Source: JAEUIX01 sp964611125 (GTDB lineage Bacteria; Planctomycetota; Phycisphaerae; Phycisphaerales; UBA1924). Taken from it: DNA of 64,000 nt. Position numbers and translations under genes: made by a program. The DNA is taken from NCBI GenBank assembly GCA_964611125.1, contig CAZSZO010000004.1, positions 1-64,000 on the forward strand. Reading direction: 5' to 3'. Positions 55,855-63,596 of this stretch are shown here, one piece after another (positions within the stretch are counted from its first letter, which is position 1; each line of letters starts with the position of its first letter). The notes under the pieces were generated by a model. The model made no database searches, was not told where the DNA came from, and saw only the letters and a program-made list of their open reading frames with translations.

Positions 55855-56858
55855 CGGCCCGCGCGGCTTGGCGTCCGCGCCTCCGCGGTGCGTTCGCGCT
55901 CGGGGCCGCTTGCGCGGCCGTGGGGTTCGCAGCGTGCGCCGGTCGGCCGAGCGCGCCCGTCGCTCCGGCCGGCGAGGCGTTCGCGGCCGAGATGGACCTC
56001 GCCCGCGCGGCGTTCGACCGGGGCGAGGTCGAGGTCGCGGGCAATCAGTTCGAGCGTGCCCTCCGGCGGGCCCGGGCACGGGATGACAGCCCCGGGATCG
56101 CGGCCGCCGCGTACAACCTGGGCGCCTGCCGGCTGGCGACGGGGCGGTTTGATGATGCCCGCGAGGCCCTGGTTCACGCCGCGTATGAGCTCGACCAGCT
56201 CCAGCAGGATTCCTCGCCTGCGTGGCTGCTGATGGCGTCCGCAGTGCGTGAGGCGGGGCTGGCGCGCCGGGCTGGGGGGGCCGCCGCCGAGGCTCTATCG
56301 CTGGCGGAGCGGGCGCTGAGCAGGGCCGAGGGCTTCCGCAACACCTCGGTAACGGCCCAGGCGCGGGTGCTTGTCGGCCTGCTGGCAGCGGATCGGGGCG
56401 ATGCGCGAGCCGCCCGCGCGGCGTTCAGCCAGGCTTCTGGCCAGGCGCCGGGCAAGTCCATGGACGCCGGCGGCCCTGCCGGGCTGCGCCTGGAGTCACG
56501 GGTGCTAGAGCTCGAGGGCCAGCCCGCCCGGGCTGCTGAGGCGAGCGAGCGCGAGGCCGCGCTGCTGCAAGCGGGACCGGCCGGCGCCAGGGAGCTCCTC
56601 GGGGCCCTCGCCCGGGCCGCCCGCAACTGGGCCCAGGCGGGCGACCCCGATCGGGCCGCGGCGCTCTGGCTGCGCGCGGCCCGCTCGGCGTGGGCCATGG
56701 GCGATCCTGATTCCGCCCGCGCCGCGCTGGACGCGCTGGCCGGGCTGCCTCCAGGGCCCTCAGGCTCCGCCACTGATGGCCTGGGAGGCGTTCGCGCTGC
56801 GGCGGCGGCGCTCTCCAGCGAGATCGACCGCTTCCGCGCGGCCAAGGGGGCGCCGTGA
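55851..56858 (+). CDS. TPR-like lipoprotein of the MCE operon
   Basis: A 335-residue Ala/Arg-rich protein. The N-terminus has a hydrophobic signal with lipobox candidates at Cys21 and Cys29 (GFAACAG). Residues about 40-320 form helix pairs with TPR-like spacing (AAAYNLGACRLATGRFDDAR; ARAAFSQASG; AAALWLRAARSAWAMGDPDSA). It resembles envelope TPR proteins associated with MCE systems in position, but I do not recognise a specific family. Both ends overlap neighbours by GTGA, so translation is coupled in the operon. Confidence 0.7.
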   Translation: MTARAAWRPRLRGAFALGAACAAVGFAACAGRPSAPVAPAGEAFAAEMDLARAAFDRGEVEVAGNQFERALRRARARDDSPGIAAAAYNLGACRLATGRFDDAREALVHAAYELDQLQQDSSPAWLLMASAVREAGLARRAGGAAAEALSLAERALSRAEGFRNTSVTAQARVLVGLLAADRGDARAARAAFSQASGQAPGKSMDAGGPAGLRLESRVLELEGQPARAAEASEREAALLQAGPAGARELLGALARAARNWAQAGDPDRAAALWLRAARSAWAMGDPDSARAALDALAGLPPGPSGSATDGLGGVRAAAAALSSEIDRFRAAKGAP

Positions 56859-57994
56859 GCCAGGCGCCGGGTGATTCGCCGCATGCGGGGGCGCCTGCCG
56901 GGCCAGCCCCGGCCCCGGCCCCCCCGGCCCCGGCGCCGGCCTCAGCTCCGGCCACCATCCTGATCGCGGAGGACGCCGAGGAGATCCGCCTGCTGCTGGT
57001 GCGCTGGCTGGAGCAACTGGGCCACAAGGTGACGGCGGTGGACGACGGCGCCCGGGTGCTGGAGGAACTGCCCAAGGCCGCGTTCGACCTGCTGCTGCTG
57101 GACATCATGATGCCCGAGATGTCGGGGATCGAGGTGCTCGAGCGGTTCAAGGCCGAGCCGGGGCTGCGGCCGCCGCCAGTGATCGTGATCTCGGGGGTCA
57201 GCGACGTGGCGAGCGTGGTCCGGTGCCTGGAGCTGGGCGCCGAGGACTACCTGTTCAAGCCGCCCAACCGCACGCTGCTGCGGGCCCGTATTGACCAGAC
57301 ACTCGAGCAGGCCCGCCTGCGCCGCGAGGAGCGGCAGGTCCTCGAGCGTCTCAAGGTCGAGCAGGAGCGTTCCGAGCGGCTGCTGCTGAGCATCCTGCCC
57401 GAAGCGATCGCGGGCCGTCTGCGCGACCGGCCCGAGACCATCGCGGAGCATTTCGCCGACGCCAGCGTGATCTCCGCGTGCCTGACGGACTTCCGCGCGG
57501 CGACGCAGGGGCTCTCGGCGGCCGACGTGGTGCGCCGGCTGGGCCTGATCTTCGCGGAGTTTGACCGCCTCGCCGACGAGCTTGGCGTCGAGAGGCTCAA
57601 GACCGTGGGGGAGGAGTACATCGCCGTCGCCGGGGTTCCGACCAGCCGGCCCGACCACGCTCAGGCCGTCGCCGACCTGGCCCTGCGCATGCAGGGCGAG
57701 CTCCCGCGACTGTCGGAGGGGCTGAACGTGCCGATTAACCTGCGCATCGGCCTGGCGCATGGCGAACTGGTCGCCGGAGTGCTGGCGACCGCTCGCCTGG
57801 CGTACGACGTCTGGGGCGATGCGCCGACCGAAGCGATCCAGATGCAGCAACTGGGTCTCCCCGGGGCCGTGCAGACATCGGCCCGGTTCTTCCACCGCCT
57901 GAAGGACCGCTACATGTTCGAGCGCCGCGGCGAGTTCTACGTCCCGGGTACGGGCGATGTGGAAACCTACCTGCTCACCGGGAAGCGCCGGTAG
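56855..57994 (+). CDS. Response regulator fused to a degenerate class III nucleotide cyclase domain
   Basis: A 379-residue protein: Pro/Ala linker (1-33), receiver domain 34-150 with phospho-acceptor Asp83 in LLLLDIMMPEMSG and Lys135, a signalling helix LLLSILPEAIAGRLRDRP typical of receiver-cyclases, then a class III cyclase-like domain (200-345). Asp212 (LTDFRAAT) fits the first metal site, but the second, normally KTxGD, is KTVGEE (Glu253), and the Asn/Arg transition-state pair of VNxASR is replaced (DVWGDAPTEAIQMQ). It may be inactive or bind nucleotide only. Last gene of the MCE operon. Confidence 0.8.
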   Translation: MSQAPGDSPHAGAPAGPAPAPAPPAPAPASAPATILIAEDAEEIRLLLVRWLEQLGHKVTAVDDGARVLEELPKAAFDLLLLDIMMPEMSGIEVLERFKAEPGLRPPPVIVISGVSDVASVVRCLELGAEDYLFKPPNRTLLRARIDQTLEQARLRREERQVLERLKVEQERSERLLLSILPEAIAGRLRDRPETIAEHFADASVISACLTDFRAATQGLSAADVVRRLGLIFAEFDRLADELGVERLKTVGEEYIAVAGVPTSRPDHAQAVADLALRMQGELPRLSEGLNVPINLRIGLAHGELVAGVLATARLAYDVWGDAPTEAIQMQQLGLPGAVQTSARFFHRLKDRYMFERRGEFYVPGTGDVETYLLTGKRR

Positions 57995-58079
57995 GGCTGG
58001 CATCGGGTATTCTGCCCCCCCCGCCCCCCCGCCCCCCCGCCGCACCGCTCAGCCCCAGCCGCCTAGAGGAGCACGTTTC

Positions 58080-59543
58080 ATGGCCTCCCACGCCGCCGCC
58101 GCCCCCAGCAACACCTGTCTGAGCGCTCTGGCGGGGTGGACGGCCGCCCTCCGATTCGAGCATCTGTCGCCCCGGGCTGTTGAGTTCGCCAAGCTCTTCT
58201 GGTTCGATTCCCTGGGCTGCGCCGTCGGCGGCAGCCAGCAGGAGGACGCCCACATCCTCCTCGAGCACCACCGCGAGATGGCCGGCGGCGGGAGTGGGGT
58301 GGGGGGGGGCGGTCAGGCCAGCGGGCCCTGCACCACGTTCGTGAGCGGGTTCAGGACCAACCCCGTCGACGCATCGTTTCTCAACGCCCACATGATCCGG
58401 GCGATGGACTACAACGACATCTACTGGAAGGCCGACCCCTGCCATCCCAGCGACATCATCGCCGGGCCGCTGGCCCTGTGCGAGTACAAGGGCCTCTCGG
58501 GGCGAGACCTCATCGTCGCCACGATCGTCGCGTATGAAGTCGAGATGCGGCTGTGCGAGGCGGGGCTCCCGGGCATCCGCGAGTACGGCTGGCACCACGC
58601 GACCCTCACCGCCTTCGCCGCGGCCCTCGCGGCGGGCAAGTGCCTGAACCTGACCGTCCCGCAGCTCATGGCCGCGACGGGCATCTCCGCCTCGCGGACC
58701 TTCACCCCCGGCGCGGTGACCGCCGGCAAGCTCACCAACATGAAGAACACCGTTGATCCCTGGGCCTGCCGCATGGGGGTCGAGTCGGCCCTGCTCGCAG
58801 CGCGGGGGTACAGCGGGCCGGAGCACATCATCGACGGCAAGGAGGGCCTGTTTGCGGTCTTCGGCCATGTGCAGTACAAGGGCAAGCCTGCAAGCTGGGA
58901 CCAGTCCAAGCTCACAGACGGCCTGCCGCGCACCGCCGACGACCACTACCGCATCATCGACTGCGGCATGAAGTCCTTCCCGATCGAGGCCCTCAGCCAC
59001 GCGCCGCTCACAGCCATGATGAAGTGCGTGAAGGAGAACGCACTCAAGCCCGCCGAGGTTGCGGAGATCAAGGTCGAGGTCATCGCCCGGGCCGCCGACA
59101 TCCTGGGCGACCCGCACAAGTATCGCCCCGACAGCAAGGAGACCGCCGACCACTCGCTCCCCTACTGCATGGCGGTGGGCCTGGTCGACGGCATGGTCAC
59201 CCCGCTCCAGTTCAAGGAAGCTCGGGTGCTCGACAAGTCGCTGATCCCCGTCATGGACATGGTCAAGGTGGTCGCGAGCGACGAATTCGAGGCCCTGTTC
59301 CCGAAGTTCCAGCCCAGCCGGGTGACCATCACCACCAAGGACGGGCGGACCTTCGCCAAGCGTGTGGACGTGCCCAAAGGCGATCCGCGCGACCCCATGA
59401 CTGCCGACGAAATCGACATCAAGGCCACGGCCCTGGGGAAGGATGTCATCGGCGAGGCCAAGTGCCGGCGCCTGCGCCACGTGGTGATGGCGCTCGAAGC
59501 CGAGCGCGACATGAAGGGCCTGCTCGCGGCCGTGCAGCGCTGA
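58080..59543 (+). CDS. MmgE/PrpD family protein (2-methylcitrate dehydratase-like)
   Basis: A 487-residue MmgE/PrpD-fold protein; relatives dehydrate 2-methylcitrate or isomerise itaconate-type substrates. Blocks: FWFDSLGCAVGGS, SFLNAHMIRAMDYNDIYWKADPCHPSD, GWHHATLTAFAAALAAGK, RTFTPGAVTAGKLTNMKNT, CGMKSFPIEALSHAPLTA. A Gly-rich insertion (residues about 68-78, coded by a G tract) lies in an early loop. AGAGGAG precedes the ATG. No methylcitrate synthase or lyase lies nearby, so the substrate is not settled. It is convergent with pdhA, 18 bases apart. Confidence 0.88.
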   Translation: MASHAAAAPSNTCLSALAGWTAALRFEHLSPRAVEFAKLFWFDSLGCAVGGSQQEDAHILLEHHREMAGGGSGVGGGGQASGPCTTFVSGFRTNPVDASFLNAHMIRAMDYNDIYWKADPCHPSDIIAGPLALCEYKGLSGRDLIVATIVAYEVEMRLCEAGLPGIREYGWHHATLTAFAAALAAGKCLNLTVPQLMAATGISASRTFTPGAVTAGKLTNMKNTVDPWACRMGVESALLAARGYSGPEHIIDGKEGLFAVFGHVQYKGKPASWDQSKLTDGLPRTADDHYRIIDCGMKSFPIEALSHAPLTAMMKCVKENALKPAEVAEIKVEVIARAADILGDPHKYRPDSKETADHSLPYCMAVGLVDGMVTPLQFKEARVLDKSLIPVMDMVKVVASDEFEALFPKFQPSRVTITTKDGRTFAKRVDVPKGDPRDPMTADEIDIKATALGKDVIGEAKCRRLRHVVMALEAERDMKGLLAAVQR

Positions 59544-59561
59544 GCAACCACGAGGTCCGCT

Positions 59562-60830
59562 TTACAGCAGCGGGTTCTTCGCCCCGTGCGTGTACTCGCG
59601 AGTCGGCGACAGGCCCGGCTGCGGGTTGACGTACACGTCGGTGTAGAGCTCCTCGAGCGACGGCGCCTCGGTCGTCTCGGCGAACTGGACCGAGTCCGCG
59701 GCGAGGTGCTTGCACTCGTCGACGATTTCCTGGTGCTTCCCCTCGCTGAGGCACTTCCGCTCGTGCATCAGGTGCAGCGTAAGCAGCTCGATGCTGTCGC
59801 GGCTGCGGATGCTCTCGACCTCGTCCTTGGTCCGGTACTTCTGGGGGTCGCTCATCGAGTGGCCCTGGTACCGGTACGTCTGCAGGTCGACGAACCCGGG
59901 GACCTGGTTCTCGCGACAGTGCTCCGCGAAGGGCCGGAACAGGTCGTACACCGCCAGCAGGTTCATCTCCCCGCCCGGATACGCCGCGGCGTTGCGGTCG
60001 CTGATCTCCAGGCTCGCCATGCCGTACGCCCCCGCCTTGGCGGTGAGCTGATGGGCCATGGTGGTCCCGCGCTCGATCGCGGTGCCCATCGAGTAGCGGT
60101 TGTTCTCGACGATGTAGATGACCGGAATCCCCCAAAGCCCGGCGAGGTTCATCGCCTCATGCAGGGCGCCCTGGTTGAGCGCGCCATCGCCCAGGTAACA
60201 CAGGCAGACCTTCTTCTTGGCGGGGCCGCCATCCAGCCCGCGCTTGAGCACATCGTGCTCGTACTTGGCGGCGAAGGCCAGGCCCGTCCCCAGCGGCGTC
60301 TGGGCGCCGACGATCCCGTGACCGCCGAAGAGCCAGTGGGGCTTGTCGAACATGTGCATCGAGCCGCCCTTGCCCTTGGCGCACCCGGCGAGCTTGCCGA
60401 ACATCTCCGCCATGCACGCCCGGGGAGACATCCCGCGGGCCAGCGCGTGCCCGTGGTCGCGATAGGCCAGCACGACCGGGTCGTCGGGATTGACGGCGCC
60501 GATGGTGCCGACCGCCGAGGCCTCCTGGCCGATGTACAGGTGGCAGAAACCGCCGATCTTCGCCTGCTGATAGGCCTGGGCGCAGCGGTTCTCGAACTCG
60601 CGGATCAGGATCATGTCGCGCAGCCACGACACGAGCTGGGCGTCGGGGAGCGAACCTGAGGCGCCGGTCCGGGGGGTGGTCTGAGGAAAAGTACGCTCAC
60701 CTGAGCCGTGGGCGTTCACAAGGCGGCTGGCGCCCTGATGCACCGGCTGCCCCGACGGGCCGGGCGGCGAAGCAGGAGCAGGGGGGGCGGGCTGGTTCGA
60801 AGATGACGGCGCGGCGTGCATGGTGGTCAT
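59562..60830 (-). CDS. pdhA: Pyruvate dehydrogenase E1 component, alpha subunit
   Basis: E1 alpha binds ThDP and decarboxylates pyruvate in the pyruvate dehydrogenase complex. The 422-residue product has a 60-residue Pro/Ser-rich N-terminal extension, then MILIREFENRCAQAYQQAKI, GFCHLYIGQEASAVGTIGA, YRDHGHALARGMSP, GKGGSMHMFD, the ThDP motif LGDGALNQGALHEAMN with ENNRYSMGT, and YRYQGHSMSDPQKYR with the phospho-loop serine region. pdhB and E2/E3 genes are absent nearby. TATCGT (60894-60899) is a candidate -10. Confidence 0.93.
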   Translation of the reverse strand: MTTMHAAPSSSNQPAPPAPASPPGPSGQPVHQGASRLVNAHGSGERTFPQTTPRTGASGSLPDAQLVSWLRDMILIREFENRCAQAYQQAKIGGFCHLYIGQEASAVGTIGAVNPDDPVVLAYRDHGHALARGMSPRACMAEMFGKLAGCAKGKGGSMHMFDKPHWLFGGHGIVGAQTPLGTGLAFAAKYEHDVLKRGLDGGPAKKKVCLCYLGDGALNQGALHEAMNLAGLWGIPVIYIVENNRYSMGTAIERGTTMAHQLTAKAGAYGMASLEISDRNAAAYPGGEMNLLAVYDLFRPFAEHCRENQVPGFVDLQTYRYQGHSMSDPQKYRTKDEVESIRSRDSIELLTLHLMHERKCLSEGKHQEIVDECKHLAADSVQFAETTEAPSLEELYTDVYVNPQPGLSPTREYTHGAKNPLL

Positions 60831-60903
60831 GGGGCGGTCTTGACTCGATGGGGCGGCTCAGATCAGCCGGGCGAACGCCGGCGTCGCGGCTCAACGATAG
60901 GAA

Positions 60904-60942
60904 GGGCCAGACCGCCGGGCGGCCCGCCGCCCGGAGTGGCCC
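60904..60942. repeat. Strong inverted repeat upstream of pdhA
   Basis: Inner perfect 8-bp stem (60915-60922 with 60927-60934, loop CCCG) and outer 6-bp stem (60904-60909 with 60937-60942). It lies just upstream of the candidate pdhA -10, where an operator could sit. The rest of the gap 60831-61081 holds no gene. Confidence 0.4.
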
Positions 60943-61081
60943 AGCCATCCTCCGATGACCGATTTGGGCGCCGCCCGGCGGCATTGGTGCAGTTATGGGG
61001 TGTGTCCAACCGGCCCGGATGGCCGATTCGCCACGTACACTGCTATCGCCCCGCTGAGGAGGTGTAAGCGTTACCGGTTTT

Positions 61082-61561
61082 GTGTACCATCCCGTGCCGG
61101 AGCCCGCGCAGGCCCCAGAGCCCACCGATGCCGCCCTGATCGACCGCGCCTTGTGCGGCGACGGCCGGGCATCGGGAGAGTTGATCGATCGGTATCGCCG
61201 ATTGGTCTATTCGATTCCGCGCCGGTATGGCCTCGCGGACGACCTGTGTGACGACGTCTTCCAAACGGTGTTCATCGCGCTCGTGAAGGCGCTGCCCAGC
61301 CTGCGTGACAGCAAGACCCTTCCCAAGCAAGCGGGGTTCGTGCGGGCGTTTCTGGGGGCCGGGGCGTCGGGGCTGGTGATGAGCCTCTGGCCCGTGCACG
61401 ATGAATCGACGCGCTGGCTCATGCGCGGGTTCTACACCCGCGCGACGAGGCCGGGGGTCGAGGTTCCCGCGGCGCTGCGCGAGGCCCAGCTCGAGCTGCG
61501 CGAGTCGTCCCCGCACCCCGCGGCGTGGGCGCCGTTTGTGTGCGTCGCCGCCCAGTGGTGA
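61082..61561 (+). CDS. Chimeric ORF: ECF sigma region 2 joined to a CHAT-domain C-terminus (probable gene remnant)
   Basis: The 159-residue frame has two unrelated halves. Residues 17-82 match ECF sigma-70 region 2 (ALIDRALCGDGRASGEL, DDVFQTVFIALVKALP, LRDSKTLPK). From residue 84 it matches the end of a CHAT (caspase-like) domain: VRAFLGAGASGLVMSLWPVH, RGFYTRATRPG, ALREAQLELRES, HPAAWAPFV. Sigma region 4 and the CHAT catalytic His/Cys are both missing. The likeliest origin is an in-frame deletion between a sigma gene and a downstream CHAT gene. GTG start; GAGGAGG lies 19 bases upstream, closer to a GTT at 61070. Confidence 0.75.
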   Translation: MYHPVPEPAQAPEPTDAALIDRALCGDGRASGELIDRYRRLVYSIPRRYGLADDLCDDVFQTVFIALVKALPSLRDSKTLPKQAGFVRAFLGAGASGLVMSLWPVHDESTRWLMRGFYTRATRPGVEVPAALREAQLELRESSPHPAAWAPFVCVAAQW

Positions 61562-61584
61562 GCCTCGACCATGCCCGGCCGCCC

Positions 61585-62001
61585 TCAGGGGCCTGGTTCG
61601 GGCGCCTTCCAGATCGGCACATCGCGCTTCAGCAGGTCGATGAACTCATCCATCGCCGCCAGCCCCTCCTTGCGGTGGGCTGACGCGATCACCAGCCGAA
61701 ACGAGCAGGCCCCGACCGGCACGAACCCCCGGCTGTGCCTCACCCACAGCCCGAGCAGGCCGTGCTTGCTGACCACCTCGGTGGCAATGCGGTCGAGCAT
61801 GGTGTGAGCCATTGGTTCGTAGGTCTGATAGGTCAGGCCCGCGATGGCCCGCTCGCCCTCGCGGGCCCGCACGATTCCCTCAAAGATCAGCACCGCCCCG
61901 GCCGCGCCCGGGCCGCCGGCCGATGCCGCAAAGGCCCAAGCCTCCCGCGGCGGCAGCGGGCCGGACACGATCTCGACCTGGCTTGCGGGCTGTTGGCTCA
62001 T
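61585..62001 (-). CDS. moaE: Molybdopterin synthase catalytic subunit
   Basis: MoaE inserts two sulfurs into precursor Z using thiocarboxylated MoaD. The 138-residue product shows GAVLIFEGIVRAREGER, LTYQTYEPMAHTML, SRGFVPVGACSFRLVIASAHR and the catalytic-lysine end DLLKRDVPIWK. It lies 3 bases downstream of moaD on the same strand. It is convergent with the chimeric ORF. Confidence 0.93.
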   Translation of the reverse strand: MSQQPASQVEIVSGPLPPREAWAFAASAGGPGAAGAVLIFEGIVRAREGERAIAGLTYQTYEPMAHTMLDRIATEVVSKHGLLGLWVRHSRGFVPVGACSFRLVIASAHRKEGLAAMDEFIDLLKRDVPIWKAPEPGP

Positions 62002-62004
62002 GGT

Positions 62005-62286
62005 TCAGCCGCCCGACACCAGGGCGATGAGGGCGAGTTCATCGGTGGGGCTGACGTGTTCATCGGGCGCGGCGAACGAGCCGTTGCGGGCCAGGCGGGC
62101 GCCGGCGAGCGAGCCGGCGACGCCCGCCAGCGCGGGCGCGGCGGTCACGGCGTCGAGGACTTCCCGGGCGGTCGGCGCCTGTCCTGGGAGCTCGATGGAC
62201 AGCCGATCGGCCCCGAGGGCCGAGGCGGCGGGGCCGAAGAGCAGGACGGTGAGCCGGGTGGGCGAGCGGGGGAGTGGGGAGAGCAT
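62005..62286 (-). CDS. moaD: Molybdopterin synthase sulfur carrier subunit (MoaD/ThiS family)
   Basis: A 93-residue ubiquitin-fold protein ending in the Gly-Gly that is adenylated and thiocarboxylated (IALVSGG). The fold blocks TVLLFGPAASALGAD and LARNGSFAAPDEHVSPTDEL fit. The ATG at 62286 overlaps the stop of the upstream topoisomerase gene by one base (TGATG), which supports this start over a TTG at 62298. moaE follows. No other moa genes are in the window. Confidence 0.88.
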   Translation of the reverse strand: MLSPLPRSPTRLTVLLFGPAASALGADRLSIELPGQAPTAREVLDAVTAAPALAGVAGSLAGARLARNGSFAAPDEHVSPTDELALIALVSGG

Positions 62287-63449
62287 CAATCCAGCCAATC
62301 GCGGGCCTTGATCCGCTCGGGGACATACTGCTCGGTGATGAAGGAGATCCCGCGCTTGACGAGCGACTCGACTTCCATCTTGAAGCCGTTAGAGAGGAGC
62401 AGCTCGATTTCCTTGCGCCAGACCTTGTGGTCCTCGAACCACGGGTAGGCCGCGATCTCGCGGGCTCGTTTGATGTCGTTGTCGGTCAGATCGATCTTGA
62501 CGGCGTCGGGGAGCTTGCACTCGATGAAGTCCTTGGAGCGGATGCCCAGGAACTTGGCGTCGGGAATGGCGAGGCGGGAGCTCTCAAAGGCCAGCGAGAT
62601 CGAGCCCTGCTTGATGACGCTGTAGATGTAGTGCCCCCAGGGGTCGCAGTCGAGCACGCAGATGATGGGGAGCTTCAGCTCCTGGCTGAACCGCTGGAGC
62701 AATCGGCGGACGCCGCGCGGGGGCTGGCCGCCGCCGTGGGTGAGGATGCAGTTGTTCTTCTCCCAGAAGCGGTCCTCGTTGAAGCGGGTCCAGACGGTGC
62801 CCTTCTCGACGTGCAGCACGAACTTGGCCTCGCACTTGCCGAACTGGATGATGTCGGGCTCGACGATGCTGGGGATGGTGTACCCCCCGGAGCCCATGCG
62901 GCGGCAGTTGATCTCGTCGCCCTTGTCGATCACCGTGAGGTTGCCGACCATCGACCCGCGGTTGTCGGCGAAGATGTGCAACTCCTCGCGCAGGGCGCCG
63001 AGCGACACCTCGAGGTCCTCAAGGATCGGGTCCGACTCGTCCTGGGTCTCGAAGGTGTTCTCCTTGGTGCCCGCGACGGTGTGCTTGGCGGTGTAGAAGA
63101 GCGAGCGGAGGCTCGAGGTCTTGTTGGTCTCGATGAGCTCCTTGATGTTGCTGGCGTGCAGCAGCGTCTGCATGAACTGCTTGGCCTGGTTGAGGTTGAA
63201 CAGCTCCCGCTCGCCCGTAGCGTCGCCCATCTGCAGGATGCCCTTCTTGCGGTCCCAGATGGTGTTCGACTTGGTCCGCGTGGGGATCTCGAGCTTGGGC
63301 TCGCGCCCCGAGAGCGCCTTTTTGGAGACCTCGTCGGCCAGGCCCGTGATCTTCCCGAGGGTGCGGGCGTCCCGCGGCGAGAGGGGGGCTCGGGGTGAGG
63401 TCGAGCTCGTGGTTGACGAGGGTTGCTTCTTGCGACTGCCTTTGGCCAT
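62286..63449 (-). CDS. top6A: DNA topoisomerase VI subunit A (Spo11-like)
   Basis: This is the DNA-cleaving subunit of a type IIB topoisomerase. The 387-residue product has a Ser/Pro/Lys-rich start, a CAP-type winged helix with the catalytic tyrosine in SSLRSLFYTAKH, and a Toprim domain with VLHVEKGTVW (Glu) and the acidic pair in VLDCDPWGHYIYSVIK. The C-terminus has LSNGFKMEVESLVKRGISFI, typical of Top6A. The partner Top6B would be expected next to it but neither neighbour is one. TopoVI is archaeal/plant and found in scattered bacteria including planctomycetes. Confidence 0.92.
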   Translation of the reverse strand: MAKGSRKKQPSSTTSSTSPRAPLSPRDARTLGKITGLADEVSKKALSGREPKLEIPTRTKSNTIWDRKKGILQMGDATGERELFNLNQAKQFMQTLLHASNIKELIETNKTSSLRSLFYTAKHTVAGTKENTFETQDESDPILEDLEVSLGALREELHIFADNRGSMVGNLTVIDKGDEINCRRMGSGGYTIPSIVEPDIIQFGKCEAKFVLHVEKGTVWTRFNEDRFWEKNNCILTHGGGQPPRGVRRLLQRFSQELKLPIICVLDCDPWGHYIYSVIKQGSISLAFESSRLAIPDAKFLGIRSKDFIECKLPDAVKIDLTDNDIKRAREIAAYPWFEDHKVWRKEIELLLSNGFKMEVESLVKRGISFITEQYVPERIKARDWLD

Positions 63450-63500
63450 GCCTGGCGCTCCATTGCCGAGGTGAGGCGAAGTCTATCGCCGCGCGCAACA

Positions 63501-63533
63501 GAAAGAGGGCGCCGCCCCCATGCCGGCGCCCTC
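63501..63533 (-). terminator. Probable terminator of the SPFH gene
   Basis: A 9-bp perfect stem (63505-63513 with 63525-63533) followed on the minus strand by TTTCTGTT lies 64 bases after the stop at 63597 and upstream of top6A. Confidence 0.6.
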
Positions 63534-63596
63534 CTGATGATTCCGCACACTTGCCGCCGCGCGGGGCCGAGCCTCCGGGCCCAGGCCGGGGTCCGC

